A stretch of DNA of 64,000 bases from Rhodospirillaceae bacterium (GCA_020638595.1 JACKIG010000017.1:13354-77353), one strand, 5' to 3'. Positions 1-10,843 are shown, counted from the stretch's first letter. Notes: a model not told the origin generated them from the sequence alone. Numbers and translations: made by a program.

Positions 1-44
1 GGATTGCGCTGTTTGCCACCTGACGGCGGTGGACGGCTGCGTCG

Positions 45-620
45 ATGGAGATGGTGAAGACCTTCGCCCTGGCCCTGGTCCTGTCGGTGGCCGTGGGCTA
101 TGCCGGCCAGGCCATCGTGGCCGAGTCCGGGCACCGGTGGCGTGCCGAGCTGGCGCGCGTCCAGGCCGAAGCGGCCGCCGCTCGGCAAGCGGCGGTCGAG
201 GCCACACGCCGGGCCGAGCAGGAGCGGCTGGCCGAGGAACGCCGCCGACAGGAAGAGGAGGATGCGCGCGCCCGGGAGGAGAGGCGGCAGGCCGCTGCCG
301 CCTATGACCCCATGGGCGCGCGCGCCGGTGCCGGCAACCCGATGGCCGTCCTGCAAAGCCAGGCGCCCACGGCAACGCAGCCGGCACGCACCGCCCGCAG
401 CAGCGACTACGGCGGCCTGCCGGACGAAGAGGGGGTCGACCTGGTTTTCAACCTGTGCGGCGCCTGCCATTCGTTGCAGATGGTCACGCAGCAGCGCCTG
501 ACCCAGCAGCGGTGGGACCACCTGCTGGACTGGATGGTGGCCGAACAGGGCATGCCGGAGCAGTCCCCCGAAGACCGCCGGATGATCCTGAACTACCTCA
601 GTCGCAACTTCGCGCCGTAG
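45..620 (+). CDS. membrane-anchored c-type cytochrome
   Basis: This 191-residue protein has a hydrophobic N-terminal segment (about residues 5-26) that looks like an uncleaved signal anchor. A charged Arg/Glu/Ala-rich stretch follows (about 30-85) that should form a coiled coil or long helix, then a Pro/Ala-rich linker. A C-terminal haem domain carries the motif CGACH at 138-142 and a candidate axial methionine in QGMPE (Met170). The haem domain resembles the small periplasmic cytochromes that take electrons from sulfite-type dehydrogenases, but no such partner is in the window. The first 44 bases probably contain the end of an upstream gene (a stop at 21-23 in frame 3). Met3 (position 51) is an equally possible start. 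Haem binding is well supported; the redox partner is unknown. Confidence 0.8.
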   Translation: MEMVKTFALALVLSVAVGYAGQAIVAESGHRWRAELARVQAEAAAARQAAVEATRRAEQERLAEERRRQEEEDARAREERRQAAAAYDPMGARAGAGNPMAVLQSQAPTATQPARTARSSDYGGLPDEEGVDLVFNLCGACHSLQMVTQQRLTQQRWDHLLDWMVAEQGMPEQSPEDRRMILNYLSRNFAP

Positions 621-770
621 CGAAGGGGGCGGATAACCCGCGACGGCTGTGCCGGGGTGGTGGTCTGTCAATTGGTGTGGCGGATGCATGTTCGGGCGAC
701 ATTCCGCGAGCAGCCCGATAGAATGCCCCCGTGGCGCATGTACACAATCAAGCCGTGTGGGGGCCTTGAC

Positions 771-1382
771 ATGAGATGGATCGCAATCGCGCTGCTGCTG
801 CTCGGGATTTGCTCGCCGGCCACGGCACAGCTGGACCCCCAGCAGATCATCGATGCGGCAGCCGGCAAGAGCGAACGCATGCGCGAACTGGCCGCGCTGT
901 TCCAGCATCCGGACCCGGCCGTGCGCTTCGAGGCGTTCAACCAGATGTCGGCCAGCGACGATCCCCTGGAACGGAACCTGGCGTTCCAATCCGCCCTCAA
1001 CAGCACGGATGTCGACCTGCGTTCCCTGGCGATCACCAAACGGCTGGAGGAAATGAACCCGCTGGTGGTGACGATCTATCGAGGGGAGTCGCCGGCAGAG
1101 AGGTTCGTCAGCCATGTGATTCGAGGGAACGACGCAGGCATAGTGTCGACGCCGCAGATCTCATTCGACGCGCTGCGGGGAACGTTCGTTCTCAGCTACG
1201 CCGACACGCCGCCGTCGCAGGTCATCGGGGATGAAGTGCGGCTGGCGATCCAGCTTGCCGTTTCCCTCTATCCGGTCTGCTCCGGGCGTTTGCAACTGGT
1301 CGACGGCGTGGCCCTGGCGGGCGATCTGGACTGCACGGAGGGCTATGGCAGCTTTCCGGTGCGGATCGACCTGTTTCACTGA
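771..1382 (+). CDS. secreted protein of unknown function
   Basis: I place the start at the ATG at 771, because a clean signal peptide follows (MRWIAIALLLLG..., cleavage likely after ATAQ). The longer reading from 657 lacks that logic. The mature part is about 180 residues. It begins with a helical segment in which alternating charged and hydrophobic residues recall a HEAT-like repeat pair (HPDPAVRFEAFNQMS, then the NSTDVDLRSLAITKR region). It ends in a beta-rich domain with a possible disulfide between the Cys of YPVCSG and the Cys of LDCTEG. I do not recognise the family. It is probably periplasmic and stands alone between the cytochrome gene and the convergent protease gene. Confidence 0.7.
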   Translation: MRWIAIALLLLGICSPATAQLDPQQIIDAAAGKSERMRELAALFQHPDPAVRFEAFNQMSASDDPLERNLAFQSALNSTDVDLRSLAITKRLEEMNPLVVTIYRGESPAERFVSHVIRGNDAGIVSTPQISFDALRGTFVLSYADTPPSQVIGDEVRLAIQLAVSLYPVCSGRLQLVDGVALAGDLDCTEGYGSFPVRIDLFH

Positions 1383-1386
1383 CGGC

Positions 1387-2484
1387 CTATTGCGGGCAGG
1401 CCCGGCTCAGCACGCTGATCCGACCGATTTCCAGTACGGTCGATCCGTCGACCGGGTCGCCGAGTTCAAGCTTGATCGCGCTCGCCCGAAAGCCCAGGCC
1501 CCTCGACAGCCGGAAGGTCCCGTCGACCAGGGACGGTTCGCCCCACCCTTCCTGCCGCCAATGGCTGCTGCCGACACGATAGAAGACGGCGATGGTGCGC
1601 GGCATGGCGTAGGGTGGCGTCTCGGGCCCCGGCTCAACCATGACACAGCGCACCTGACCGGCTTCCTCGCCGGCAAGGTCGATGACCACTTCGACCGGAC
1701 GGGCAACGATGCGGCCGCGCCAGACATCGGTCGGCCCGGTGAGGAGGGTCCGGGGATCGCCGTGGTCGTCCTGGGGGGCGGCTGTCGTCGTGACCGACGC
1801 GCCGGCCTCCGGATCGCTGAGCGTATCAGGGGCGGCGATCCCCTGGGGGGCGGGGTCCAGCGTCGCCACCGGCCGCGGCCGCAGGAACGGGATCATCCAA
1901 CGGGCCGCGACGTCCAGCCGTATGGCTTCGCCATGCACGCCATCCGGAAGCACCGCCAGCAGCATGGCGACGGGATGATCGTCCGCGGCCAGGGTTGCCC
2001 CGCTCATGCCCGCCTGGAATGTCCAGGCGCCCATCGGCCTGACATGCACCAGGATGCCGTCGTCCGACACGACGGCGACCGAATGCTGCGCCATCAGGCC
2101 GCTCGGTTCGATGATGCGCAAGGTCAGCTCCCCGTCGAGCGGCCCGGCGGCGCCGAGGTCTGCCAGGTCAAGATGGCATTCGCTGACCTCGACGTTCGGC
2201 TCCAGCACCGCGACGTCGAAGGGAAACAGCCGGGCGAGACCGGCCGGCGCGGCGGGGGTGCCCGGCGTCCCGTTCGAAATCACGGCATAGGTGCTGTCCT
2301 GCAACACATGCGCGGCCGTCACCACCAGGCATCGCGACCCGAAATGCGCCAGCAGGCCCTGGCCGCGTTGCCCACCGTCCACCACGATGTTCTGCGAGAG
2401 CGCGCCGGCCGGGGCTATGCTAGCCAGGACCAGAGCCAGGGCGATCCGAAGCAGCGGCGGGCGGCGCAGGCGGGGCGGGCTCAT
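1387..2484 (-). CDS. trypsin-like serine protease domain protein, secreted
   Basis: The 365-residue protein starts with a signal peptide (hydrophobic residues 11-28, ending near GALSQN). A chymotrypsin-fold protease domain follows with the full triad visible: His59 in VVTAAHV, Asp90 in FDVAVLE and Ser161 in GMSGATL. After about residue 230 there is a beta-rich C-terminal domain of unknown type, with Cys near the end. It is the last gene of a minus-strand set, and its start overlaps the end of the upstream two-helix protein by 65 bp, which implies translational coupling. The protease may act on, or be controlled by, its two neighbours in the periplasm; that is inference. Confidence 0.8.
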   Translation of the reverse strand: MSPPRLRRPPLLRIALALVLASIAPAGALSQNIVVDGGQRGQGLLAHFGSRCLVVTAAHVLQDSTYAVISNGTPGTPAAPAGLARLFPFDVAVLEPNVEVSECHLDLADLGAAGPLDGELTLRIIEPSGLMAQHSVAVVSDDGILVHVRPMGAWTFQAGMSGATLAADDHPVAMLLAVLPDGVHGEAIRLDVAARWMIPFLRPRPVATLDPAPQGIAAPDTLSDPEAGASVTTTAAPQDDHGDPRTLLTGPTDVWRGRIVARPVEVVIDLAGEEAGQVRCVMVEPGPETPPYAMPRTIAVFYRVGSSHWRQEGWGEPSLVDGTFRLSRGLGFRASAIKLELGDPVDGSTVLEIGRISVLSRACPQ

Positions 2485-3448
2485 GCGGGGCCTCGTTCGA
2501 TGGGGCTTGGCCGTGGGACGGGGCTTGGCGGTCCGGCGGATTGGCCGGAACGCAGGTGGCGACGACGGCGGCCACCGAAACGGCGACGCCGATCGCCAGG
2601 ATCAGCCATTGCAGCACGGGGTCCGACCGCAGCCGATCCCCCAGCGCCACCTTGAATTCGAAGCCGTGACCGGAAAACCGGTCGACGCTGACATGATCGG
2701 CGACGGCGGACGCGACCACGGTCAAGCCATCGTTGCCGTCGGCCGCGGGGACGAAGACGCCCCGTGCGACGACACCGCCGCCGTCGCCGCCGAAGCGCAG
2801 CAGGTCGCCACGCTGGACGTCGACCCCGGCCACCTTGTAGCGCGATCCCCCGATCAACGAGGTCTCGAGCGCCGCGGCCGTGCCGTCCAGCAGCATTTCC
2901 GGCAGCGCCGGGCCGCTGACCTGGCCGATCGTCACGTCCCCCCGGAACACATAGGGCCTGGGGGTCTGCAACCGGTCGATCAGCACCGCCACCTCGGTCA
3001 ACACGGCCATCTCGCCGCCCTGCCCGTCGACGACCCGGCCGATCGGCAGGGCGTCGGAGCGCTGCAAGGTGATCTCCAGGTCGTGCGTGCCCTGGCGGCG
3101 AATGCTCCCTCGCGTTCCCCGATCGACCAGCAGCAGCCAGTCGCTTCCGGCCGGTATCGCCAGCTGTTCCATCCAGCCGCAGGGATTCGCGTCGTCGGGA
3201 ACGCCTGCTTCGCCATGGCAGACGAGGGTGTCGTCGAGCGACCAGGCGTTTTCGTTCGCCTGTTCGAAGGCGATGTGCAGGACCTCGGTCCGCGCTGCAA
3301 CCTGATAGACCGTCGTCCGCGGCACGACCTCCAGCAGCACAAGCAGCGCCAGGATCGCGGCGACGGTAATCGCCGCGATCAGGCTTGTGCGCCCCGTCAG
3401 CAGTGTCAGTCTTGCCGGCCGGAGCCTGAACGCCGTGGGAATGGCCAT
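2420..3448 (-). CDS. two-helix membrane protein, unknown function
   Basis: This 342-residue protein has one transmembrane helix near the N-terminus (about 22-42) and a second near residue 280-300. A roughly 235-residue beta-rich domain between them is likely periplasmic. A Pro/Ala-rich cytoplasmic tail ends in many Gly/Ser/Pro. The middle contains a CHGEAG...NPCGW pair of cysteines. It lies 3 bp after the secreted protein gene upstream and overlaps the protease gene downstream, so the three form one operon. I do not recognise the family. The topology suggests a membrane partner or inhibitor of the trypsin-like protease, which is only a guess from position. Confidence 0.7.
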   Translation of the reverse strand: MAIPTAFRLRPARLTLLTGRTSLIAAITVAAILALLVLLEVVPRTTVYQVAARTEVLHIAFEQANENAWSLDDTLVCHGEAGVPDDANPCGWMEQLAIPAGSDWLLLVDRGTRGSIRRQGTHDLEITLQRSDALPIGRVVDGQGGEMAVLTEVAVLIDRLQTPRPYVFRGDVTIGQVSGPALPEMLLDGTAAALETSLIGGSRYKVAGVDVQRGDLLRFGGDGGGVVARGVFVPAADGNDGLTVVASAVADHVSVDRFSGHGFEFKVALGDRLRSDPVLQWLILAIGVAVSVAAVVATCVPANPPDRQAPSHGQAPSNEAPHEPAPPAPPAAASDRPGSGPG

Positions 3449-3451
3449 CTG

Positions 3452-4180
3452 CTATGGCGAGACCAGCCTGAAGAACACCGGGTCCAGGGCGGTTGTGCCG
3501 CGGAAGCGCTCCACGGCCACCTGAAGCTCGCCCGTCGCCAGTGCGCGCGGTATCCGGCACGCGAAGTTGAACCCCGTGGTTCGGCCGGCGATGTCCCGAT
3601 CGCAGGCCACGCGCTGTCCGGTCCCCGGCAGTCCAAGGCGCACGCGATCGGCGTTCAGCCCGTTGATGAAGACGGTCACGCTGTCGGCGGCGGCGAGATC
3701 GCCGGCCGACGGGGCAACGATGGCAAACGCGGTCTGTCTTTCGGTGCACCGTCCCAGGGTCAGGCGCAATCCCACCGGCACTTCGGCTTCGAAGGCTTCG
3801 GGATGCCTGGGGTCGTAGGCAAGCGATGTCACGTCTTCGTCGGCAGGGGGTGTCAAGACATACTCGGCACGGTAGCTGTAGGCTCCGTCGCGCGACACCA
3901 GCGACAGGCAGACGACGGGTTGCGTATCGATCAGGCTGGTGAAGGTCACGGGCTCAGGCACTTGGCGTGGCCGGTCCCCCAGCATCACGCCGGCCACGAT
4001 CTCCCCCCCGACAAGTGCACGGCCGGAAGGATCCCAGTATTCGTCCACCGCTCCACTGACAGGGTAGGCGATGTTCTGCCCGGCCGCATCGGGGCTGGCC
4101 GTCAGACATAGACATGCCATCCCGGCGGCAACGACGAGTGCTCGGCCTGCGTGCAGTGCGGTGCGATCAACGGTCGGCAT
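3452..4180 (-). CDS. secreted protein of unknown function
   Basis: This is the first gene of the minus-strand protease set. It encodes 242 residues with an N-terminal signal peptide (hydrophobic AGRALVVAAGMACLCLTAS; the Cys residues in it do not form a good lipobox). The mature domain is beta-rich with four cysteines (VVCLS, LGRCTE, VACDR, FACRI) that could form two disulfides. There is no membrane segment after the signal. The stop lies 3 bp from the next gene's start. I cannot assign a function. The coordinated layout with the membrane protein and the protease suggests an envelope module. Confidence 0.7.
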   Translation of the reverse strand: MPTVDRTALHAGRALVVAAGMACLCLTASPDAAGQNIAYPVSGAVDEYWDPSGRALVGGEIVAGVMLGDRPRQVPEPVTFTSLIDTQPVVCLSLVSRDGAYSYRAEYVLTPPADEDVTSLAYDPRHPEAFEAEVPVGLRLTLGRCTERQTAFAIVAPSAGDLAAADSVTVFINGLNADRVRLGLPGTGQRVACDRDIAGRTTGFNFACRIPRALATGELQVAVERFRGTTALDPVFFRLVSP

Positions 4181-4455
4181 TGTCCGGATTGAGCGAGTGT
4201 CACCCTGATGCCGACAATATCAGTGGCATGGCTGCTTGTCATCGACGCGTGGTGGAACTGGGCCCCCGGACGTGTCGATGTGCCTGCCCCGCCGCCGCGG
4301 CAACCGCCATCGCGGAAAGGCCGGAATTGCCCGCTGGCGGCGGCACGGGATATCCACTGCACGATCTGATGGGCCGCCGTTCGCTGCGCCTCGCGCATTC
4401 GCAACGGTGGCGCTACCATCGGCCGAGCGATGCGCGCCGGGAGCGACGAAACACC

Positions 4456-5379
4456 ATGATTGTGCAGTGTATTACTTGTGGCAAGACGGTCAGTTTCGAC
4501 CAGCGGCAATGCCCGCATTGCGGGGCGCGCATTCCCGAAGGACTGGGATTCAAGGTCGGTACGGCAATCAGTACCGGTTTCTCCCTGTTCTTCCGGAATA
4601 TTCTGCAATTTGGGGCATTGGGCATCCTGATACTGTCGCCGCTTGCCCTGCTGGAATGGACGGTCGGGCCGGATGCGTTGGGCAACCAGGGCGGGCGTCC
4701 ATGGTCGCAGACGGATTCGGGCTACGCCCTGCTCTTCTTCGCCATGAGCATGGTCCTGTTCAATCTGCTGTCTGCGGCCATCGCGGCCGGGGCATTCCAG
4801 CTTCTGCGCGGACGCCCGATGCGGGTCGCCGACAGCCTGGGGGCGGGGCTGGTACGCCTGCTGCCGGTGCTTGGGGTTTCGATCTGCGTGGCCATCGCAG
4901 CCAGCCTGGCGGCGGGGGCGATCGTCGTGCCCGCTGTCCTGCTGCTGAAGGACGTCCGGTCGTTCGCGGGGATCTTCTTCCTCGGCTGTCTGGTCATCGC
5001 CGGAATCGTCGTCGCGGCCATCATCATCATCCGCTATTGGGTCGCCGTTCCGGCAAACGTGGTCGAACGGGGCGGGGTGTTCGGGGCGATGGCGCGAAGT
5101 GCCGGGCTGACGCGGGACTGCCGGTGGAAGGTGTTCGCCGTCCTGCTGGTGTTCGTGATCCTGTATATCGTCTTCCAGGCGGTCGTCACATTGCCGCTGT
5201 CGCCGCAGATGGGCTTCGCCAGCCACTCGTCCCCCGGCATCGCCGTCCGCTTGATCGGCTTCGTCGCCGAGGCGCTGGGGCAATCCTGCGGCGCCGTCCT
5301 GGCATGCGTCTGCTATTTCGAGCTGCGACGGGCCAAGGAAGGGACCGATATCGAGGAAATCGCCGCCGTCTTCGACTGA
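4456..5379 (+). CDS. zinc-ribbon integral membrane protein
   Basis: I place the start at the ATG at 4456. It gives 307 residues beginning with a zinc ribbon, Cys5/Cys8 (CITC) and Cys19/Cys22 (CPHC). The long upstream extension has no coherent composition. After the ribbon come about six hydrophobic helices: around 36-60, 95-120, 130-160 (glycine/alanine-rich), 175-200, 235-260 and 275-300. The pattern of a short cytosolic zinc finger followed by a multi-helix domain resembles proteins annotated as glycerophosphoryl-diester-phosphodiesterase membrane-domain or YciC-like. The exact role is unknown. It is divergent from the protease set across a 275-bp spacer. Confidence 0.75.
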   Translation: MIVQCITCGKTVSFDQRQCPHCGARIPEGLGFKVGTAISTGFSLFFRNILQFGALGILILSPLALLEWTVGPDALGNQGGRPWSQTDSGYALLFFAMSMVLFNLLSAAIAAGAFQLLRGRPMRVADSLGAGLVRLLPVLGVSICVAIAASLAAGAIVVPAVLLLKDVRSFAGIFFLGCLVIAGIVVAAIIIIRYWVAVPANVVERGGVFGAMARSAGLTRDCRWKVFAVLLVFVILYIVFQAVVTLPLSPQMGFASHSSPGIAVRLIGFVAEALGQSCGAVLACVCYFELRRAKEGTDIEEIAAVFD

Positions 5380-5400
5380 GCGCGCGGCCCGGCTGCGCCC

Positions 5401-6318
5401 TCAGCGGTCGTACTTGTTCTCCCGCCGCTTGCCCATCAGCAGGCGGCCTTCCAGGTGCGCGCGCAGGGCGGCATAGAAGTCGTCCAGGAACGGTCCTGCG
5501 TCGGGCGGCGGGTTCTGGGCGTCCCAGCCGATCTTCCGCCGGATCCGGCGGCACACCTCGGCCTCGATCTCATCATAGGTCGGGGACCCCTTGCGGCGCA
5601 GCACGCCCTCCAGCGTCTGCAGCTCGAACGCGCCATAGGCATCCAGCTGTGCGGGCGTGAAGCGGTAGGCCGGGCTGTCCGCAGCCTGCCCGGGCTGGGG
5701 GCCGGCCGGGTCCACCAGATCCGGCAGCAGCATCGCCTTCGGGGCGATGACCACCCAGGTCCCGGCAACCATGTCGCCCACCCGCAGGTTGTCGCGGTTG
5801 AAGAAGGGCATCAGCAGGAACAGCGATGCCCACACCAGTGCCGGCATCACCAGCCAGCGGTCGGACGTGTCCTCCACCTGCGCCATCGCGGCGAGGGTGA
5901 GGGGCAGGAAGACCTCAATCTCGCGCATGAAGTTGCGGGCGAGCACGGCGTCCGCCTCCAGCCGGCCGCCATGCCGGTCGATCACCCGCAGGCCGACGAC
6001 CCGTTTGCCGAGGGTCGCCCCCTGCCATCTGAGCTCGAACACCGCGAAATAGAAATTGCGCAGGAAGAAGGCCGCCAGCAGGAAGAACGACAGGATCCAG
6101 CTTTCCCGCAGCACGTCGGTGCCGGCAATCACCAGCATCAGGCTGAGCGCCAGCAGGGTGGCGGCGAGGATGACCATGTCGATGACGAAGGCCGAGGCGC
6201 GATGCCCGCGGTCCGCCAGCGTCATATGCAGCGGCACGCCGTCGGGCGTCACGATCTCCCGCTCCAGCCGGCCGCCGCGGCGGACCGGCACGGCGTCAGC
6301 GGTGCCGGTCGGTGTCAT
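5401..6318 (-). CDS. RDD family membrane protein
   Basis: The start is the ATG at 6318 (MTPTGTADAV), which overlaps the end of the SpoIIM-like gene by 23 bp. The resulting 305-residue protein has the typical RDD layout. ADRGHRASAFVIDMVIL carries the Arg/Asp signature before helix 1, two further helices follow, and the conserved GATLGKRVVGLRV segment comes after helix 2. A second pair of helices leads to an NRDNLRVGDMVAGTWVV region. A soluble tail of about 90 residues follows. In other bacteria RDD proteins are membrane proteins of partly unknown function, some reported as ion antiporters. It closes the MoxR operon here. Confidence 0.85.
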   Translation of the reverse strand: MTPTGTADAVPVRRGGRLEREIVTPDGVPLHMTLADRGHRASAFVIDMVILAATLLALSLMLVIAGTDVLRESWILSFFLLAAFFLRNFYFAVFELRWQGATLGKRVVGLRVIDRHGGRLEADAVLARNFMREIEVFLPLTLAAMAQVEDTSDRWLVMPALVWASLFLLMPFFNRDNLRVGDMVAGTWVVIAPKAMLLPDLVDPAGPQPGQAADSPAYRFTPAQLDAYGAFELQTLEGVLRRKGSPTYDEIEAEVCRRIRRKIGWDAQNPPPDAGPFLDDFYAALRAHLEGRLLMGKRRENKYDR

Positions 6319-7315
6319 CGGCCCGTCCCCGGCCCCATAGCGTGAAGTAGCCGATCCAGAGGGCGGCGCTGGCGGCGGCGACCGCATAGCGCAGCGGCAC
6401 GCTGTGAACCAGCTGGCGGAACAGCCCCTCGATCAACGCGGCCACGAAGAACAGCGCCACGGCACCGATCACCAGTGCGGCCGCCGAACGTCCGCGTATC
6501 GCCAGGGTTTCCAGCCGCGTGTGCCGGCCGGGAAAGACGATCGCATCGGCCAGCAGCAGCCCCGCGCCGCCGCACAGGACCACGGCCAGCAGCTCGGTGA
6601 TGCCGTGCGGCAGCACCCAGGCCCAGAATTCGATCGACAGGCCGCGCGACTGATAAAGCGCGGCGAAAGCGCCAAGCGTCAACCCATTGGCAAACAATAG
6701 AAACAGCGTCGGCACGCCAAGCGCGAATCCCAGCGCGAAGGCCAGAATGCCGATCCGCGCGTTGTTGGTGAACAGGAAGCTGGCGAAGGTGTGCAGCGCC
6801 GTGCCGGCATCGTCGCCGCCACTGTAGAGGACCGCGCGGAGGGCCGCCGTCGTGCTGGCCGGCCCCCGGTCCTGGGCCACGGTTTCCGGCACGAAGCTGT
6901 AGAACAGGTCCGGTTCGCCCGCGGTCATCAGCCAGCCCGTCGCCATGCCCAGCAGCACGAACAGGGCCGCCATGGCCACATGCCAGCGCGCGCGGCGCAT
7001 CAGCTGGGGGAAGCGCCGCGACAGGAACTGCCATGCCGCATCATGGGCGCCGGTCCGCGTGCCGTAGACACAGAAATAGGCGCGCTTGGACAGGCTCTCC
7101 AGATAGTCCAGCAGGTTCCGGTCCAGCGAGATGCTTCTGGCGACGGACAGCGACGACAGGGTTGCGCGGTAGAGCATGGGCAGGCGCAGAAGCTGGTCGG
7201 CGGACAGCGCGCGCAGGCTGCGCCGCTCCACCTCGGCGACCATCAGGTCCAGCTCCCGCCAGGTGGCTTCACGCTCCCGGCGGAACTGGAAGCTTCTCAG
7301 GGTGATGCCTGCCAT
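6296..7315 (-). CDS. SpoIIM-like (stage II sporulation protein M family) membrane protein
   Basis: This is a 339-residue protein. Residues 1-100 form a helical cytosolic domain rich in Arg/Leu. A SpoIIM-type membrane domain with about five to six helices follows, with the family-typical NNARIGILAFALGFALG region and the HGITELLAV motif in the middle. Non-sporulating proteobacteria carry such proteins beside MoxR, DUF58 and RDD genes, as here; the name does not imply sporulation. It lies 42 bp downstream of the DUF58 gene and overlaps the RDD gene. It probably works with the RDD protein in the membrane. Confidence 0.88.
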   Translation of the reverse strand: MAGITLRSFQFRREREATWRELDLMVAEVERRSLRALSADQLLRLPMLYRATLSSLSVARSISLDRNLLDYLESLSKRAYFCVYGTRTGAHDAAWQFLSRRFPQLMRRARWHVAMAALFVLLGMATGWLMTAGEPDLFYSFVPETVAQDRGPASTTAALRAVLYSGGDDAGTALHTFASFLFTNNARIGILAFALGFALGVPTLFLLFANGLTLGAFAALYQSRGLSIEFWAWVLPHGITELLAVVLCGGAGLLLADAIVFPGRHTRLETLAIRGRSAAALVIGAVALFFVAALIEGLFRQLVHSVPLRYAVAAASAALWIGYFTLWGRGRADDTDRHR

Positions 7316-7357
7316 GGCCGCACCATTGCGCTCCGCGACGGCGGGCCGCCGCCTGCC

Positions 7358-8667
7358 TTAGACCAGTTCCATGCGCCTGACGGTCAGATAGCGGCTGACC
7401 AGACCCACGGCGAGGGAGGCAGCCGGCACCTCCAGCGTATGGACCCCCAGCCGGCGCACCTTTTCCAGCACCACCATCCGTTCGCGCGCCAGGTCGGCCG
7501 CGACCACCGTGCGCGCCAGGTCGGCGATGCCCCGGGGCTGCGCATCGATGGTGTCGGACACGGTCCGATCCTGCAAGGTGACGAAGATGACGAGGTGCCG
7601 GTTGGCCAGGCGCGCCACGTTCTCCACCATCAGCTCCGCCGTCACCGTGTCCACGAACTCCGTGAACAGGACGACCAGCGCGCGCCGCCTCAGCCTGGCG
7701 TTCAGCTCCGCCAGGCCGAGGGTGAAGTTCGTCTCCTCAAGGTGGTAGTCCAGCCGGGACGTGGCTTCCAGCAGGCGGGGCATGCCGCCGACGCCGCCGG
7801 TCGGTGCCGACATCAGGCGCACGCGGGCATCGAACGCGAACAGGCCGACGCGATCGCCGGTCCTGAGCGCCAGATAGGCCAGCAGCAGCCCGGCATTGAT
7901 CGCATGGTCCAGGCGGGGGATGCCGTCCAGCGGTTCGCGCATCAGGTGGCCGGTGTCGAACGCCAGCACGACGTTGTGGTTGCGCTCCGCCTGGAATTCC
8001 TTGCAGATCAGCTTGCAGTGCCGCGCGGAGTGCTTCCAGTCGATGGCGCGGTGGTCGAGGCCGGGCAGGTAGTCGCGCAGCGAATCGAACTCCGTCCCCC
8101 CGCCCAGCTCGCGGCGCACCTTGATGCCGAAATAGGCGTCCTTGACGACGAACGGGATCGCGGCGGCGCGCACCGCATGGATATCCGGGACGACGGGGAA
8201 CGTGCGATCGACCGGATAGACCCGCTGGCGCCAGACCAGGCCGAGGGGTCCCAGCCAGCGCATCCAGATCCGCTGAAGCTCCACGGTACCGCGGCGGTCC
8301 GGCACCAGCGGGATGTGCACGGCCGCCCCATCGTCCAGAAGGACGCGCACGGGGGCCCTGGCGGCGGGGCCGATATTCGGGCCGAAATCGCAGACCAGCT
8401 CAAGCCGGGTCGGCCGCGGCCATCCCGTCCCGGCAAACGCGACGGTCAGCTGCGCCCGGCTGCCGATGAACAGGACCTCCGGCGCCGTCAGGGTGTAGCG
8501 CAGGCGTGCGGCCGGCAGTGTCGACAGGCCATCCCAGACCATCGCCGCCAGGACCATGCCGGCCGCCACAAGGCCGGCGGGCCACAGGCCTTCGTGTGCC
8601 AGGATGAACAGGATCGCCACCGGCACCGTCATGGCCGCGACCAGGACCGCCAGGCGCGTCGGGTGCA

Positions 8668-8668
<1 letters not shown>
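7358..8668 (-). CDS. DUF58 domain protein
   Basis: This 436-residue protein has two hydrophobic helices at the N-terminus (about 5-50), a beta-rich stretch, and then the DUF58 core. The core signature is in REFxx-type form: [23 protein letters not shown] at about 205-227. A von Willebrand A-like fold follows with VVLAFDTG and VVLFTEF strands. DUF58 proteins are the constant partners of MoxR AAA ATPases. The stop codon of MoxR and the start of this gene share one base (8668), so they are translated together. Function in the pair is thought to be chaperone-like or envelope-related, but is not proven for this type. Confidence 0.9.
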
Positions 8669-9613
<945 letters not shown>

Positions 9614-9624
<11 letters not shown>

Positions 9625-10843
9625 CGGTCATTTCCTTCTTCCAGCGGTGCAGCCGGCCGGCGATGCGCAACGCGGCTGTAGGGTCGAAACGCGGGGCGGC
9701 CGACACGGCGTCGACGTCGCGGTGCAGCGCCGCGATGCCGTGGCGGACCCCGCGCCTCGTGCCGACGGCGTCGATCCAGCGGACCAGCGCACGGTCGTCC
9801 AGCCCCCGGGGGGCATTCAGGTCCGCGGCAACGGTGCGGATGGTGGCCGCCAGATAGCGCTGAAGGATCTCCCGCCCGTGTCCGCCGATGGCCAGGACAT
9901 CGGCGGCATTGGCGATCAGGTCCGCCTTGCCTGCCCGCAACGGGGCCTCCACCGGGGCGGGCGCGCCATAGCGTCCGGTGGTGGACCACAGCAGGACCGC
10001 AATGGCGATGACGGCAAGGCCGGTCGGTACGACCAGCGGCAGCTCGAACAGCCGCTGCCAGACGCTCGGCCGCCGCTGGAAGCCGTGCAGCACCTCATCG
10101 AAGATCACGGGACCTCCGGGGGGGCGCAGCTCCTCGATCAGGGCGACCACGATGGCGGCGTTGTCGCCGCGGCCCAGGCCGTGGTTCGACAGGATGTCCG
10201 GGTCGGAGACGACGACGATGCGCTGTCCGGACGGTGAGCGCGTCTCGCCCACCAGGATGCCGCCATCGATGGCGACCAGGGCTTTCAGCGCCGGCGACTG
10301 GATCAGTTGCGCGTCGACGCCGGGCGCGAACGCGCCCTCCAGTCCATAGGCCTGCCACGCCGGCCCGGCGGGCAGCCGCACCACGGTGCCGGTGTCCAGA
10401 ACGGTCCGCAGCACCCTTTCGGCCGTGTCCGTCGGCAGGGGGGACACGGCCTCCACCCAGCGCGGGTCCGTCCGGCTGCGCCGGGCCTGCCATTTGGGCA
10501 GCACCATCAGCACGGTGTCGGCCGCGGCCAGGACGTCGTCGATCGCCCCGGATGCGGATTGCCCGGGGTCCGGCTCGGCAACGATCAGCAAGGCGCCGCC
10601 GGCGGCCCGGGCCGCCGATTCGTGCCGGCTGACGACGACGGGTATGCCCAGGTGCCGCAGCGTGTCCGCCAGGGCGCGGTGGCCGATGGCCGACCGGGAA
10701 TAGGCATTGGCACCGGCCGTCGTCCCCGGCCCCAGGCGGTCGCTGAAGATCGTCAGCAGCATGGCGCAGGCGAAGGATACGGTGCCGACGGCGATCACCC
10801 AGAAGGCCGTGCGGGGGGCGATGACGCTCTGGCCGGCGGTCAT
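9614..10843 (-). CDS. DUF4350 domain protein
   Basis: This is a 409-residue protein. An N-terminal transmembrane helix (about 10-32) is followed by a glutamine-amidotransferase-like Rossmann domain without obvious catalytic residues ([20 protein letters not shown]). A second helix near 290-310 and a C-terminal helical cytosolic domain come after. This architecture and its position just before moxR are typical of DUF4350 proteins. It overlaps DUF4129 upstream by 4 bp (10840-10843) and moxR downstream by 11 bp. The role within the MoxR complex is unknown. Confidence 0.85.

Noticed and set aside
5..19. A CxxCH haem motif (CAVCH) in frame 2 at the window start
   Set aside because: The frame continues into text with Arg/Gly-rich composition antisense in quality to the real cytochrome frame; the upstream gene more likely ends with the stop at 21-23 in frame 3.
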